Part shown: positions 17,195-25,600 of the stretch, piece after piece
Position numbering within the stretch: position 1 is the first letter of the stretch
Layout: each line of letters starts with the position of its first letter
Notes under the pieces: generated by a model
Databases searched by the model: none
The model's input: only the letters and a program-made list of their open reading frames with translations
What the model was told of the DNA's origin: nothing
From: CAZXFA01 sp964640085
Lineage (GTDB): Bacteria > Actinomycetota > UBA4738 > HRBIN12
Assembly (NCBI GenBank): GCA_964640085.1
Contig: CAZXFA010000001.1
Span: 124,001-188,000 of the forward strand
Direction: 5' to 3'
Length of the DNA: 64,000 bases
Program-made: the position numbers and the translations under genes

Positions 17195-17496
17195 TCGAGC
17201 GCCTGTCCGAGCTGGACGACGTCGCAGAGGTCCGGATCCGTGCTCGGACGACCTTCTCCCGGGAGGCCCTCCGCCAGGCGTACGAGATGCTCACGGTGGA
17301 CACGCCGCTCCAAGGTTCCCGACTGGTGGTCGAGGAGCTCCCCGAGGAGCGGGGCTGCCCCGCGTGCGGCGCGTCCTTCACCCTCTCGCCCGACGACGTG
17401 GCCGGCCACGTCGTCCAGTGCCCCGAGTGCGGGGCGCTGTCCCCGATCGGCTCCGAGGGGGCGGCCATCGAGGTAGTGGCCGTCGACCACGCCTGA
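17164..17496 (+). CDS. hypA: Hydrogenase nickel-insertion protein HypA
   Basis: The 110-residue protein begins MHDHHA, in line with the MHE start whose His2 binds nickel, and carries the structural zinc site in two pairs, CPACG and CPECG. HypA delivers nickel to the large subunits with the GTPase HypB, for which there is no gene in the window. The start was chosen for the MH- N-terminus and a GGAGG site upstream; an ATG 18 bp earlier would add six residues and displace His2. Confidence 0.88.
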   Translation: MHDHHAIELLIERLSELDDVAEVRIRARTTFSREALRQAYEMLTVDTPLQGSRLVVEELPEERGCPACGASFTLSPDDVAGHVVQCPECGALSPIGSEGAAIEVVAVDHA

Positions 17497-17605
17497 CGGT
17501 CCCCTCCGGCCGGGACGAACGCTCCCTCCGTGAGGGGCCGGGTGACCCACCCCGGCCGGCCGGATCGGGCACAGGATGAGGCAGGAGACCTCCGGAGGTC
17601 GAAGC

Positions 17606-19891
17606 GTGACAGCCAACAGGGCCGCCTCCCGGTCCGCCGCCGAGCTCGCTTCGGCGCGAGCGATCGAGGTCCGCGGCATCGTCCAGGGGGTCGGGTTCCG
17701 GCCGTTCGTGTGGCGTTTGGCCACGCGATCGGGGCTGACCGGCCGCGTCCGCAACCGGGCCGGCGTGGTGGAGATCGTCGTCGAGGGCTCCACCGATGCC
17801 CTGGATGCGTTCTGCGAGGCCCTGGCCCGCGAGGCACCGCCCCTGGCCCGGGTCCGGGACGTCCGCTGGGAGCCCGCCGAACCCGGCACGTACCGCAGCT
17901 TCGAGGTGGAGCAGAGCTTGGACGACGCCGGTGGTGAGCGGTTCGTCTCCCCGGACGCCGCCACCTGCCCGGCCTGCCTCGCCGAGCTGTTCGATCCGTC
18001 CGACCGCCGATACCGGTACCCGTTCATCAACTGCACCGATTGCGGTCCGCGGTTCACGATCATCGAGTCCCTGCCCTACGACCGCGAGCGCACAAGCATG
18101 CGCGCCTTCCCGATGTGCGAGGAGTGCGCCCGCGAGTACCACGATCCGGCGGACCGGCGGTTCCACGCAGAGCCCGTCGCCTGTCCCGCGTGCGGCCCGG
18201 CCCTGGAGCTCGTCGACCGTGAGGGGAAGCCGATCGACGGCGATCCGCTGGAGGAGGCGATCGGGATGCTCCGCGAGGGGAACGTCCTCGCCCTCAAGGG
18301 GCTCGGGGGGTTCCACCTCGCCTGCGACGCGGAGGATGAAGCCACGGTCGCGGAGCTGCGTCGTCGGAAGGCCCGGCCCGATAAGCCCTTCGCGGTGATG
18401 GTCGCCGACCTCGAGGCCGCCCGTGCCCGCTTCGAGCTGTCCCCAGAGGACGGGTGCGTGCTGGCGTCACCGCAGGCCCCGATCGTGCTGGTCCGCGACC
18501 GGGACACCCTGGCTCCGTCCGTGGCCCCGGGGCACCGGCGGCAGGGGGCGATGCTCCCCTCGACGCCTCTCCACCACCTGTTGCTCGATGGGTTGGGCGG
18601 AGCGTTGGTGATGACCAGCGGTAACCGGAGCGACGAACCGATCTGCATCGACAACGACGAGGCTCGCGAACGGCTGGGCGGGATCGCGGACGCCTTCCTG
18701 GTCCACGATCGCGAGATCGTGTCCCGGTACGACGACAGCGTGGCTCGCGTATGGCGCTCTGGGCCGGTCGTCTTGCGCCGCGCCCGGAGCTTCGCGCCCG
18801 CGCCGCTCGAGCTCGCCCGGGAGGTCGCGCCGACGCTCGGCACCGGCGCCGAGCTCCACGGCGCTTTCTGCCTGGCCGCGGACGCGCGCGCGTACCTGTC
18901 CCAGCACGTGGGGGACCTCGACTCCGAGGAGGCGATGGAGGCCTACCGCGCGGGCGTGGACCGGTACCGCGAGGTGTTCCGGATCGTGCCGGAGCTCGTG
19001 GCCCACGACCTGCACCCGGACTTCCTCACGACGCGGTTCGCGGAGGAGACGGGGTTGCGCCGCATCGCGGTCCAGCATCACCACGCGCACGTCGCCGCGA
19101 CGATCGCCGAGCACGGGGTCGAGGGCCAAGTTATCGGCGTCGCGTTCGATGGGTTCGGGCTGGGCGAGGACGGCGGCGCCTGGGGTGGCGAGTTCCTGGT
19201 GTGCGACGCCGCGACGTCGGTTCGGACCGGGCACCTCCGGCCGGTGCCGATGCCCGGTGGAGACGCGGCGGTGCGCAACCCTTGGCGGATGGCGGTGGCC
19301 CACGCCGATGAGGCCGGCGTGCTCGAGGAGGCCCGGTCGCTGCTCGGTCACGAGGACGAGATCGAGGTCGTGCTCGGCCAGATTCGTTCGGGGGTCGGGG
19401 CACCGCCGACGTCCTCGGTCGGTCGGCTGTTCGACTCGGTGGCCGCCCTCGTCGGCGTGTGCGACCTGGCCACCTACGAGGGCCACCCCGCGATGCTGCT
19501 CGAGCAGATCGCCGAGGGTGGCGCCACGCGCGAGTATCCCTTCGACGTCGGTCCGGAGGACGGCCACCTGCTCATCGACCCTCGCCCCATCGTGGCGGCC
19601 GTGGTCAAGGACCTGCGCCGCGGTCGACCACCCGCGGAGGTCGCCGGCCGGTTCCACCGGACGATGGCCGCCGCCGCGCTCGAGTTGTGCCGAGCGCTCC
19701 GCGGCGGGACCGGGCTGCGGCGGGTGTGTCTGGGTGGCGGGGTGTTCCAGAACGACCTGCTCACGTCCGACCTCGTGGCCCGGCTCGAGACGGTGGGCTT
19801 CCAGGTGTTCGCCCCCCGCCTGGCGCCGACCGGCGACGGAGGGATCGCGCTCGGCCAGGTGGTGGCGGCGAACGCGAGGTTGGGGGTATAG
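17606..19891 (+). CDS. hypF: Carbamoyltransferase HypF
   Basis: The 761-residue protein turns carbamoyl phosphate into the thiocarboxamide that becomes the cyanide ligands of the NiFe centre. Domains in order are: acylphosphatase (VRGIVQGVGFRPFVWRLA near residue 30), then a zinc-finger pair (CPACLAEL, CTDCGPRF, CEECAREY, CPACGP). After these come a YrdC-like domain (LALKGLGGFHLACDA onward) and a Kae1-like C-terminal domain (HHHAHVAATIAEH, GVAFDGFGLGEDG, CLGGGVFQN). The GTG was chosen because GGAGGT lies 6 nt before it; an ATG 30 bp upstream is the alternative. The stop is 3 bp from hypC. Confidence 0.95.
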   Translation: MTANRAASRSAAELASARAIEVRGIVQGVGFRPFVWRLATRSGLTGRVRNRAGVVEIVVEGSTDALDAFCEALAREAPPLARVRDVRWEPAEPGTYRSFEVEQSLDDAGGERFVSPDAATCPACLAELFDPSDRRYRYPFINCTDCGPRFTIIESLPYDRERTSMRAFPMCEECAREYHDPADRRFHAEPVACPACGPALELVDREGKPIDGDPLEEAIGMLREGNVLALKGLGGFHLACDAEDEATVAELRRRKARPDKPFAVMVADLEAARARFELSPEDGCVLASPQAPIVLVRDRDTLAPSVAPGHRRQGAMLPSTPLHHLLLDGLGGALVMTSGNRSDEPICIDNDEARERLGGIADAFLVHDREIVSRYDDSVARVWRSGPVVLRRARSFAPAPLELAREVAPTLGTGAELHGAFCLAADARAYLSQHVGDLDSEEAMEAYRAGVDRYREVFRIVPELVAHDLHPDFLTTRFAEETGLRRIAVQHHHAHVAATIAEHGVEGQVIGVAFDGFGLGEDGGAWGGEFLVCDAATSVRTGHLRPVPMPGGDAAVRNPWRMAVAHADEAGVLEEARSLLGHEDEIEVVLGQIRSGVGAPPTSSVGRLFDSVAALVGVCDLATYEGHPAMLLEQIAEGGATREYPFDVGPEDGHLLIDPRPIVAAVVKDLRRGRPPAEVAGRFHRTMAAAALELCRALRGGTGLRRVCLGGGVFQNDLLTSDLVARLETVGFQVFAPRLAPTGDGGIALGQVVAANARLGV

Positions 19892-19894
19892 CCC

Positions 19895-20202
19895 ATGTGC
19901 CTCGGCGTGCCGGGGAAGGTCGTCGACGTCTTCGAGGAGGACGGGATCCGGATGGGGACGGTCGACTTCGGCGGCATCACGCGGACCGCGTGCCTGGAGT
20001 ACGCGCCCGAGGTCGATGTCGGCAGCTACGTCGTGATCCACGTCGGGTTCGCGATCTCGGTGGTNNNNNNNNNNACGAGGAGGAGGCTCGGCGCTCGTAC
20101 GAGCTGCTGGCCGAGATGGGGAACCTCGAGGACATCGACCTCCGGCAGGGTGGTGACGGCGTGCCGGCGGAGGAGTACCGATCCGGAGGGCCGGCGCGAT
20201 GA
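19895..20202 (+). CDS. hypC: Hydrogenase assembly chaperone HypC, interrupted by an N gap
   Basis: The N-terminal part (MCLGVPGKVVDV ... VVIHVGFAISV) has the invariant Cys2 that binds the Fe(CN)2CO unit. After ten Ns the frame changes, and the other frame gives EEEARRSYELLAEMG, the expected HypC C-terminus. Aligned by eye to E. coli HypC (HVGFAMSVINEAEAR), the join needs only the last base of a Val codon and the first base of an Asp-like codon. The real gap is thus probably 2 nt and the protein about 99 residues. The break is an assembly artefact rather than a pseudogene. The stop overlaps hypD by 4 bp. Confidence 0.9.
20065..20074. other. Assembly gap (ten Ns) inside hypC
   Basis: Ten undetermined bases, a conventional placeholder length. 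Reading frames on the two sides differ, and they fit only if the true number of missing bases is 2 modulo 3. Confidence 0.97.
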
Positions 20203-21305
20203 GGTTCGTCGACGAGTACCGGGACGACCGGATCGCCCGCGGTCTCCTCGAGGAGATCGCCCGGACGGTCACGCGCCCGTGGACGATCATGGAGGTCTGC
20301 GGCGGCCAGACGCACACGCTGATCCGCCAGGGCATCGACCAACTCCTACCTTCGGCGGTCGCGCTCGTCCACGGACCCGGGTGCCCGGTGTGCGTGACGC
20401 CGCTCGCGCTGATCGACGAGGCGATCGCGATCGCGAAGCGTCCGGACGCGATCGTGTGCTCGTTCGGGGACATGCTGCGGGTCCCCGGCTCGTCCGAGGA
20501 TCTCTTCATGGCGCGGGCCGCTGGCGGCGACGTCCGCGTCGTCTACTCGCCGCTGGATGCCCTCGAGGTCGCGCGGCGCAACCCGGACCGGACCGTGGTG
20601 TTCTTCGCCGTGGGGTTCGAGACCACGGCCCCCGCCAACGCGATGGCGGTCAAGCAGGCGCGGGAGCTCGGGATCGACAACTTCGCGCTGCTCGTGGCGC
20701 ACGTGCTGGTGCCGCCGGCGATCGTGGCGATCCTCGCCTCGCCCGGCAACCGCGTGCAGGGGTTCCTGGCACCGGGTCACGTGTGCGCGATCCAGGGGTG
20801 GATGGAGTACGAGCCGATCGCGCGGGACTTCGGTGTGCCGCTCGTCGTCACCGGGTTCGAGCCCCTCGACCTGCTCGAGGGGATCCTGATGCTCGTGACC
20901 CAGCTCGAGGAGGGACGGCACGAGGTGGAGAACCAGTACGTGCGGACCGTGGTCCGGGAGGGGAACGTCCCCGCGCGCTCGGTGGTGGACGAGGTCTTCG
21001 AGACCTGCGACCGCGCGTGGCGGGGGATCGGGGTGATCCCCAAGAGCGGGCTGCGGCTGCGCGAGGCCTATCGGATGCACGACGCCGAGGTCCGGTTCCC
21101 GCGGGTCGACGGCGTCCCGGCCTCCGAGTCGGAGGTGTGCATCGCCGGCGAGGTGCTCGTCGGGCGCGCGAAGCCGAGCGCGTGTCCCGCGTTCGGGACG
21201 CTCTGCACGCCCGAGTCGCCCCTCGGCGCGCCGATGGTCTCGAGCGAGGGCGCCTGCGCCGCCTACTTCCTCGCCGGTCGAACGCGGGAAGAGGTGCCGG
21301 CGTGA
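20199..21305 (+). CDS. hypD: Hydrogenase formation protein HypD
   Basis: The 368-residue iron-sulfur protein assembles Fe(CN)2CO with HypC. Conserved stretches are all present: EVCGGQTHTL, HGPGCPVCVTP, FGDMLRVPGS, GFETTAPANA, APGHVCAIQG, and a cysteine-containing C-terminus (CIAGEVL, CPAFGTLC). It overlaps hypC and hypE by 4 bp each. Length is typical. Confidence 0.96.
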   Translation: MRFVDEYRDDRIARGLLEEIARTVTRPWTIMEVCGGQTHTLIRQGIDQLLPSAVALVHGPGCPVCVTPLALIDEAIAIAKRPDAIVCSFGDMLRVPGSSEDLFMARAAGGDVRVVYSPLDALEVARRNPDRTVVFFAVGFETTAPANAMAVKQARELGIDNFALLVAHVLVPPAIVAILASPGNRVQGFLAPGHVCAIQGWMEYEPIARDFGVPLVVTGFEPLDLLEGILMLVTQLEEGRHEVENQYVRTVVREGNVPARSVVDEVFETCDRAWRGIGVIPKSGLRLREAYRMHDAEVRFPRVDGVPASESEVCIAGEVLVGRAKPSACPAFGTLCTPESPLGAPMVSSEGACAAYFLAGRTREEVPA

Positions 21306-22369
21306 GTCATCGGGTCGTCGACGAGCAGACGCGCGAGTTCGCGCTGCGCTGCCCGGTCCCGCTCCCGCCGGGCGACCGCGTCGTGCTTGGCCACGGCAGC
21401 GGCGGCAAGCTCATGGCGGGGCTGATCCGCGACCTGCTCGTCCCGGTGCTCGGCGATCCCGAGCTCCGCCGCCTCGGCGACGCGGCGGTGGTCGAGGTGA
21501 ACGGCACGCGTCTCGCGTTCTCGACCGACTCCTTCGTCGTCACGCCGGCGTTCTTCCCGGGCTCGAACATCGGGGAGCTGGCCGTGAACGGGACCGTGAA
21601 CGACGTCGCGATGATGGGCGCGACGCCGCTGTTCCTCTCGGCCGCCTTGATCCTCGAGGAGGGCCTCGAACTCGAGGTCCTGGGCGCGGTCGTGCAGTCG
21701 ATGGCCGAGGCGTGCGAACGCGCCGGCGTCGCCCTGGTCACCGGGGACACGAAGGTCGTCGAGCACGGGGCCGCCGACGGCCTCTACGTCACGACGGCCG
21801 GGATCGGCGTGGTTCCCGACGGCGTCGAGGTCGGACCGCACCGGGCGCGACCCGGCGATCGGGTGCTCGTGACCGGCCCAGTGGCCTCGCACGGGGTGGC
21901 GGTGATGTCCCGGCGAGCCGGGATCGGGTTCGGCGGCGATCTGGCGTCGGACAGCGCGCCGCTCACCGGGCTGGTCCGGGCGATGCTCGATGCTGGCGAC
22001 GTCCGCTGCCTTCGCGACGCCACGCGCGGAGGACTGGCCAGCGTGCTGAACGAGCTCGCCGAGGGCTCGCACGTGTCGATCGTGGCCGAGGAGGGGGCGA
22101 TCCCGGTCCTGCCGCCGGTCCGTGCGGCCTGCGAGATGTTGGGCCTCGACCCCCTGTACGTGGCCAACGAGGGGGTGGCGGTGGTCGTCGTCGCGGCCCA
22201 GGACGCCGAGGTGGTACTCGCGGCCGCCCGTTCGCACGAGCTGGGGGCGCACGCGGCCCCGATCGGCGAGGTGGGCGAGGGCCCGCCGCGCGTCTCGCTC
22301 CGAACCGGGCTGGGGGCGACGCGCCCGCTGCTCATGCTCGCCGGCGACCAGCTGCCCCGGATCTGCTGA
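21302..22369 (+). CDS. hypE: Carbamoyl dehydratase HypE
   Basis: The 355-residue ATP-dependent enzyme dehydrates the carbamoyl group to cyanide on its own C-terminal cysteine, and the protein ends in the required PRIC. GHGSGGKLM near residue 30, STDSFVVTP, VNGTVNDVAMMGA and RDATRGGLA are family motifs of the PurM-like fold. The GTG overlaps the hypD stop by 4 bp. It is the last gene of the hydrogenase island; the next gene has its own promoter. Confidence 0.96.
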   Translation: MSHRVVDEQTREFALRCPVPLPPGDRVVLGHGSGGKLMAGLIRDLLVPVLGDPELRRLGDAAVVEVNGTRLAFSTDSFVVTPAFFPGSNIGELAVNGTVNDVAMMGATPLFLSAALILEEGLELEVLGAVVQSMAEACERAGVALVTGDTKVVEHGAADGLYVTTAGIGVVPDGVEVGPHRARPGDRVLVTGPVASHGVAVMSRRAGIGFGGDLASDSAPLTGLVRAMLDAGDVRCLRDATRGGLASVLNELAEGSHVSIVAEEGAIPVLPPVRAACEMLGLDPLYVANEGVAVVVVAAQDAEVVLAAARSHELGAHAAPIGEVGEGPPRVSLRTGLGATRPLLMLAGDQLPRIC

Positions 22370-22391
22370 GGCCGCCCGCCGCGCCACCCGG

Positions 22392-22397
22392 TATGGT
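22392..22397 (+). promoter_or_regulatory. -10 box of the ureohydrolase gene (leaderless)
   Basis: TATGGT ends 9 nt before the GTG start. It separates the agmatinase-like gene from the hydrogenase operon despite the short gap and implies an mRNA without a leader. Confidence 0.4.
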
Positions 22398-22406
22398 GCC
22401 GGTGCC

Positions 22407-23441
22407 GTGACCGAGCCACCCGAGTTCCGCCTCGAGAACAGCGAGCTGCGCGGCGAGGACGAGTTCGCCGAGTTCGGGTACCAAGACCTCGAGTACTACG
22501 TGGACTTCCGCGGCACGTTCCACAAGCTCCCGCTCTGCCCCGACGACGTGAGCCTGGAGGCCTCCGGCGCCCGGGTCGCGATCGTGGGCGCTCCGCTGGA
22601 CGACGGGACCTCGGGCAGGCCCGGCGCCCGGTTCGGGCCGATGGCGATCCGGGCGGCGCCCACCGCGTTCGGGACGCTCGAGACCTGGTCGATCCAGCTC
22701 GACGTCGAGCCGTTCCGCGTGCTGAACGTCGTCGATGCGGGCGACGCCCCCGTCGTGCCCTCGCGCCACGCGCGAGGGCTCCGGGTGATCCACGAGAAGG
22801 TTCACCGCGTGGCCCGCACCGGCGCGGTCCCGATCGTCTTGGGAGGCGACCACTCGATTACCTATCCGAGCGCTGCTGCCGTGGCTCGTCACGGCCATCC
22901 GCGCTCGCTCGGCGTCGTGCACTTCGACACACACGCCGACACGGCCGACGCGATCGGCGGCTCCCTGATCTCCCACGGGGCGCCGATGCGCCGGCTGATC
23001 GAGGAGGGGTGGGTGGCCGGACGCAACTTCGTCCAGATCGGCCTCCACGGCTACTGGCCGGAGAAGGAGACCTTCGAGTGGATGCACGAGCAAGGTCTGC
23101 GCTGGCACACGATGGTCGAGATCGAGGAGCGGGGAGCCGAGGCAGTGATCGCCGACGCGATCGCCGAGGCGCTCGACGGCCCTGAGGTCGTCTACCTCTC
23201 GGTCGATATCGACGTCGTCGATCCCGGGATGGCGCCGGGGACCGGCACGCCGGAGCCGGGCGGGATGCTTCCGCGCGAGCTCCTGCGGGCCGTCCGTCAG
23301 GTGGTGCGCGCGGTCGAGCTCGCCGGGATGGACGTGGTGGAAGTCTCGCCCCCGTACGACCAGAGCGAGGTCACCGCGATGCTCGCGCACCGGGTGGTGA
23401 TCGAGGCGATCAGCGCGCTCGCGGCGAAGAAGGGGAGCTGA
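22407..23441 (+). CDS. Agmatinase/arginase-family ureohydrolase
   Basis: The 344-residue protein is a manganese-dependent ureohydrolase. The metal ligands are clear: GGDHSITYP, VHFDTHADTAD and SVDIDVVDPGMAPGTGTPEPGG. The last segment, with GTGTPEPGG, favours agmatinase (agmatine to putrescine plus urea) or guanidinobutyrase over arginase. An N-terminal extension of about 50 residues precedes the catalytic fold. It overlaps the next gene by one base. The exact substrate is uncertain. Confidence 0.88.
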   Translation: MTEPPEFRLENSELRGEDEFAEFGYQDLEYYVDFRGTFHKLPLCPDDVSLEASGARVAIVGAPLDDGTSGRPGARFGPMAIRAAPTAFGTLETWSIQLDVEPFRVLNVVDAGDAPVVPSRHARGLRVIHEKVHRVARTGAVPIVLGGDHSITYPSAAAVARHGHPRSLGVVHFDTHADTADAIGGSLISHGAPMRRLIEEGWVAGRNFVQIGLHGYWPEKETFEWMHEQGLRWHTMVEIEERGAEAVIADAIAEALDGPEVVYLSVDIDVVDPGMAPGTGTPEPGGMLPRELLRAVRQVVRAVELAGMDVVEVSPPYDQSEVTAMLAHRVVIEAISALAAKKGS

Positions 23442-23788
23442 TGGTCGACCGTCGACGGTTCGAGGAGCTCGTGGCCGAGGCGATCGACTCGCTCCCTTCC
23501 TGGGTGCTCGAACGCCTGGAGAACGTGGAGGTGATCGTCGAGGAGCGCCCACCGCGCGACGAGCCGAACCTTCTGGGGCGCTACTTCGGCATCCCGCTGA
23601 CCGGACGGGGCGAGTTCTACTCGGGACCGGTCCTCCCCGACACGATCACGCTGTACCGGCGCACGATCGAACGCCAGGCGCGGGGCGAGGACGAGCTCCG
23701 GCGGGTGATCGCCCACACGGTCGAGCACGAGGTCGCGCACTTCTTCGGGATCAGCGACGACCGACTGCGCGAGATCGACCGCTACTGA
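23441..23788 (+). CDS. Minimal zincin metallopeptidase-family protein
   Basis: The 115-residue protein matches the 'zincin-like metallopeptidase' (DUF1025) family of small actinobacterial proteins. The HExxH zinc motif is visible as HTVEHEVAHFFGISDDRL with an acid downstream. It has no signal peptide and its substrate is unknown in the family. It starts one base inside the ureohydrolase stop and lies 3 bp before tadA. Confidence 0.85.
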   Translation: MVDRRRFEELVAEAIDSLPSWVLERLENVEVIVEERPPRDEPNLLGRYFGIPLTGRGEFYSGPVLPDTITLYRRTIERQARGEDELRRVIAHTVEHEVAHFFGISDDRLREIDRY

Positions 23789-23791
23789 GCG

Positions 23792-24247
23792 ATGGCCGAC
23801 GAGCTCGACCTGCGGATGATGCGGCTCGCCCTGGAGGAGGCGCGAGCCGCCGCTGCCGGCGGCGACGTGCCGATCGGCGCCGTGGTGGCGCGGGGTGAGG
23901 AGGTGGTCGGACGCGGTGGCAACGCACGCGAGCGCGACCGCGATCCCACGGCCCACGCCGAGATCCTGGCGCTCCGCCGGGCGGCGGCCGTCACCGGGAC
24001 GTGGCACCTCGAGGGATGCACGATCTACGCGACGCTCGAGCCGTGCGCCATGTGCGCGGGCGCGCTGGTGCTGGCGCGACTCGACCGGCTCGTGTTCGGC
24101 GCCCCGGACCTCAAGGCAGGGTTCGTCGGTTCGCTCGGCGACCTCGTGCGCGATCCCCGACTGAACCACGTTCTGGACGTCGAGGACGGGGTGCTCGCGG
24201 ACGAGGCCGGCGAGATCCTCCGGGCGTTCTTCCGCGACCGGCGCTGA
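23792..24247 (+). CDS. tadA: tRNA-specific adenosine deaminase
   Basis: The 151-residue zinc deaminase converts A34 to inosine in tRNA-Arg(ACG). The catalytic HAE (AHAEILALR) and the PCAMCAGAL zinc cysteines are intact, with the N-terminal MRLALEEARAA helix and GDVPIGAV loop of TadA. It sits near tRNA-Ser and dnaX, as in other actinobacteria. Confidence 0.93.
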   Translation: MADELDLRMMRLALEEARAAAAGGDVPIGAVVARGEEVVGRGGNARERDRDPTAHAEILALRRAAAVTGTWHLEGCTIYATLEPCAMCAGALVLARLDRLVFGAPDLKAGFVGSLGDLVRDPRLNHVLDVEDGVLADEAGEILRAFFRDRR

Positions 24248-24563
24248 GGGCTCCTGCGGTCCTGAGCGCCGCCCGGGGGCGTGTGCTCCCCATGACAAGG
24301 TGCGGGAGAGCTCGGCCGGGGGAACCCTGGCCCATAAGCCGGGGGAACCCTGGGCCCATGAACCGGCGTGAACCGGGAGACCTCGAGAGGGGTGACGCCG
24401 GCTTGGCCCTCGAGCCGTGGACGAGCCTGCTCCCGGTATCTTCGGCGATCGCGATTCTCGTGAGCGGCTGAGCACGGCGCTCTCCTCGCCCTGACCTCGG
24501 TGGTTTCTCCCTCCTCCAGATGGGTATCGCTCGGTTGGACCCGATCGGAGGAAGGTGAACGCC
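24248..24563. other. Intergenic region with a two-copy direct repeat
   Basis: No convincing gene is present. Two copies of a 22-base unit containing GCCGGGGGAACCCTGG lie back to back (24315-24336 and 24338-24359), one followed by CCCATA and the other by GCCCAT. A 37-codon frame from the ATG at 24358 ends at 24471 but has no ribosome binding site and no recognisable features. Confidence 0.5.
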
Positions 24564-24944
24564 ATGAGGATGCGGGAACGGCTGCGTGGCCTAGGCGAGG
24601 AGGCCAGGATCAAGGTGCACGAGGGCAGGATGGAGCGTGCCGAACGCGAGCGTGAGCGCCTGCGCATCGAGAACGACGCGCTGCGCGAACGAATCGAGGC
24701 CGCGGACGAGGAGCGGTCGAGGTGGCTCGATACGATCGAAGGCCTCTCGAAGAAGAGCGCTCGCATGCGGAGGCCACATCGCTTCCGCCGGACCCTGATG
24801 ATCGTCGGGGCCGCCGGCTCCGCGTACCTGATGGGTGCGAAGGCCGGGCGCGAGCGCTACGAGCAGATCCGCACCGGATGGCGGGACCTGCGTTCGCGGG
24901 TGGCGTCCGACGGCGCATCGCGCGCAGACGCGCGCGTGGCCTGA
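24564..24944 (+). CDS. Small coiled-coil protein with one membrane/glycine-zipper segment
   Basis: The 126-residue protein has a charged coiled-coil-like first half (ERERERLRIENDALRERIE, residues about 28-55). One hydrophobic segment follows (TLMIVGAAGSAYLMGAKAG, about 80-98), then GRERYEQIRTGW. This arrangement is common in small actinobacterial YtxH-like membrane proteins of unknown role. The ATG is preceded by a GGAGGAAGG site; a GTG nine bases earlier is too close to that site. Confidence 0.7.
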   Translation: MRMRERLRGLGEEARIKVHEGRMERAERERERLRIENDALRERIEAADEERSRWLDTIEGLSKKSARMRRPHRFRRTLMIVGAAGSAYLMGAKAGRERYEQIRTGWRDLRSRVASDGASRADARVA

Positions 24945-24988
24945 ACCGAGGAAGGCGGCGAGGCCGGCGCTCGGAGCGGAGCTCCTGC

Positions 24989-25405
24989 CTACGCCTCCTC
25001 GCCGGTCTTCGCCCGGTGCTCCTCGCGGCGGGCGATCATCGTTGCCCGGATCCGCTGGGCGACCTCCGGCATCTCGCGCTCCATCGCCTCGAACTCGCGC
25101 GTGGCCATCACGACCACGCGGGCCGGGGAAGTGGTCACGACAGAGGCGGTCCGGCGATGGTGTTCCAACAGGGCGATCTCCCCGAAGAAGTCACCGGGGC
25201 CGAGATCCGCCAGGTGCTCGCCGTTGAACGTGACCTCGGCGGTCCCTTCCTCGAGCACGAAGAACTCGTGCGGGAACGCGCCCTGCTCGATCAGCGCTTT
25301 GCCGGCGGGGAGGTCGACCTCGTCGGCCCACCGGGCGAGCTTGTCGAGCTCGCGGCCGCCGAGATCCCGGAACAGCGGGAGCCGCTTCAGGTGCTCTGCA
25401 TCCAT
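24989..25405 (-). CDS. Cyclic-nucleotide-binding domain protein
   Basis: The 138-residue protein is a stand-alone Crp-type cNMP-binding domain. The beta-roll glycines and phosphate cassette are visible (LIEQGAFPHEFFVLEEGTAEV, LGPGDFFGEIALLEHHRRTASV). There is no DNA-binding helix-turn-helix after it, unlike Crp/Fnr regulators. It may sense a nucleotide and act through a partner; no partner gene is evident nearby. It is monocistronic and convergent with the preceding gene. Confidence 0.85.
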   Translation of the reverse strand: MDAEHLKRLPLFRDLGGRELDKLARWADEVDLPAGKALIEQGAFPHEFFVLEEGTAEVTFNGEHLADLGPGDFFGEIALLEHHRRTASVVTTSPARVVVMATREFEAMEREMPEVAQRIRATMIARREEHRAKTGEEA

Positions 25406-25463
25406 CCCTTCCTCCCCCGTGCGGGAGCATAGCCGCCCCGCGGGTCGCGCGTGAACCGCTTGC

Positions 25464-25469
25464 TAGACT
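25464..25469 (+). promoter_or_regulatory. -10 box of tRNA-Ser(CGA)
   Basis: TAGACT within CTAGACTCG lies 6 nt before the mature 5' end. The same nine bases occur at the matching position before the second tRNA-Ser, which supports a real promoter element. Confidence 0.55.
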
Positions 25470-25475
25470 CGCCCC

Positions 25476-25567
25476 GGAGGCGTGCCGGAGCGGACGAACG
25501 GGACCGCCTCGAAAGCGGTTAGGGCCCTGACCGGCTCTCGCGTGTTCGAATCACGCCGCCTCCGCCA
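25476..25567 (+). tRNA. tRNA-Ser(CGA), CCA encoded
   Basis: A class II tRNA of 92 nt. The acceptor arms GGAGGCG and CGCCTCC pair over 7 bp. The anticodon stem is ACCGC/GCGGT with loop CTCGAAA, giving anticodon CGA. A long variable arm and a GTTCGAATC T loop are present. The 3' CCA is encoded. It reads UCG serine codons, which are very common in this G+C-rich genome. Confidence 0.95.
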
Positions 25568-25568
25568 T

Positions 25569-25593
25569 AGGGTGGGCCGAGCCGGCCCACCCT
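25569..25593. terminator. Hairpin terminator between tRNA-Ser and the ABC-F gene
   Basis: A perfect inverted repeat with 11-bp arms (AGGGTGGGCCG and its complement) and a 3-nt loop. It follows the tRNA by one base and ends 8 bp from the stop of the convergent ABC-F gene. It can work for both transcripts. No U-tract follows on either strand. Confidence 0.7.
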
Positions 25594-25600
25594 GCCCATC

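Noticed and set aside
19895..20202. hypC as a pseudogene because of the frame change
   Set aside because: The frame changes exactly across the N run, and the protein is intact if two bases are missing, so an assembly gap explains it better.
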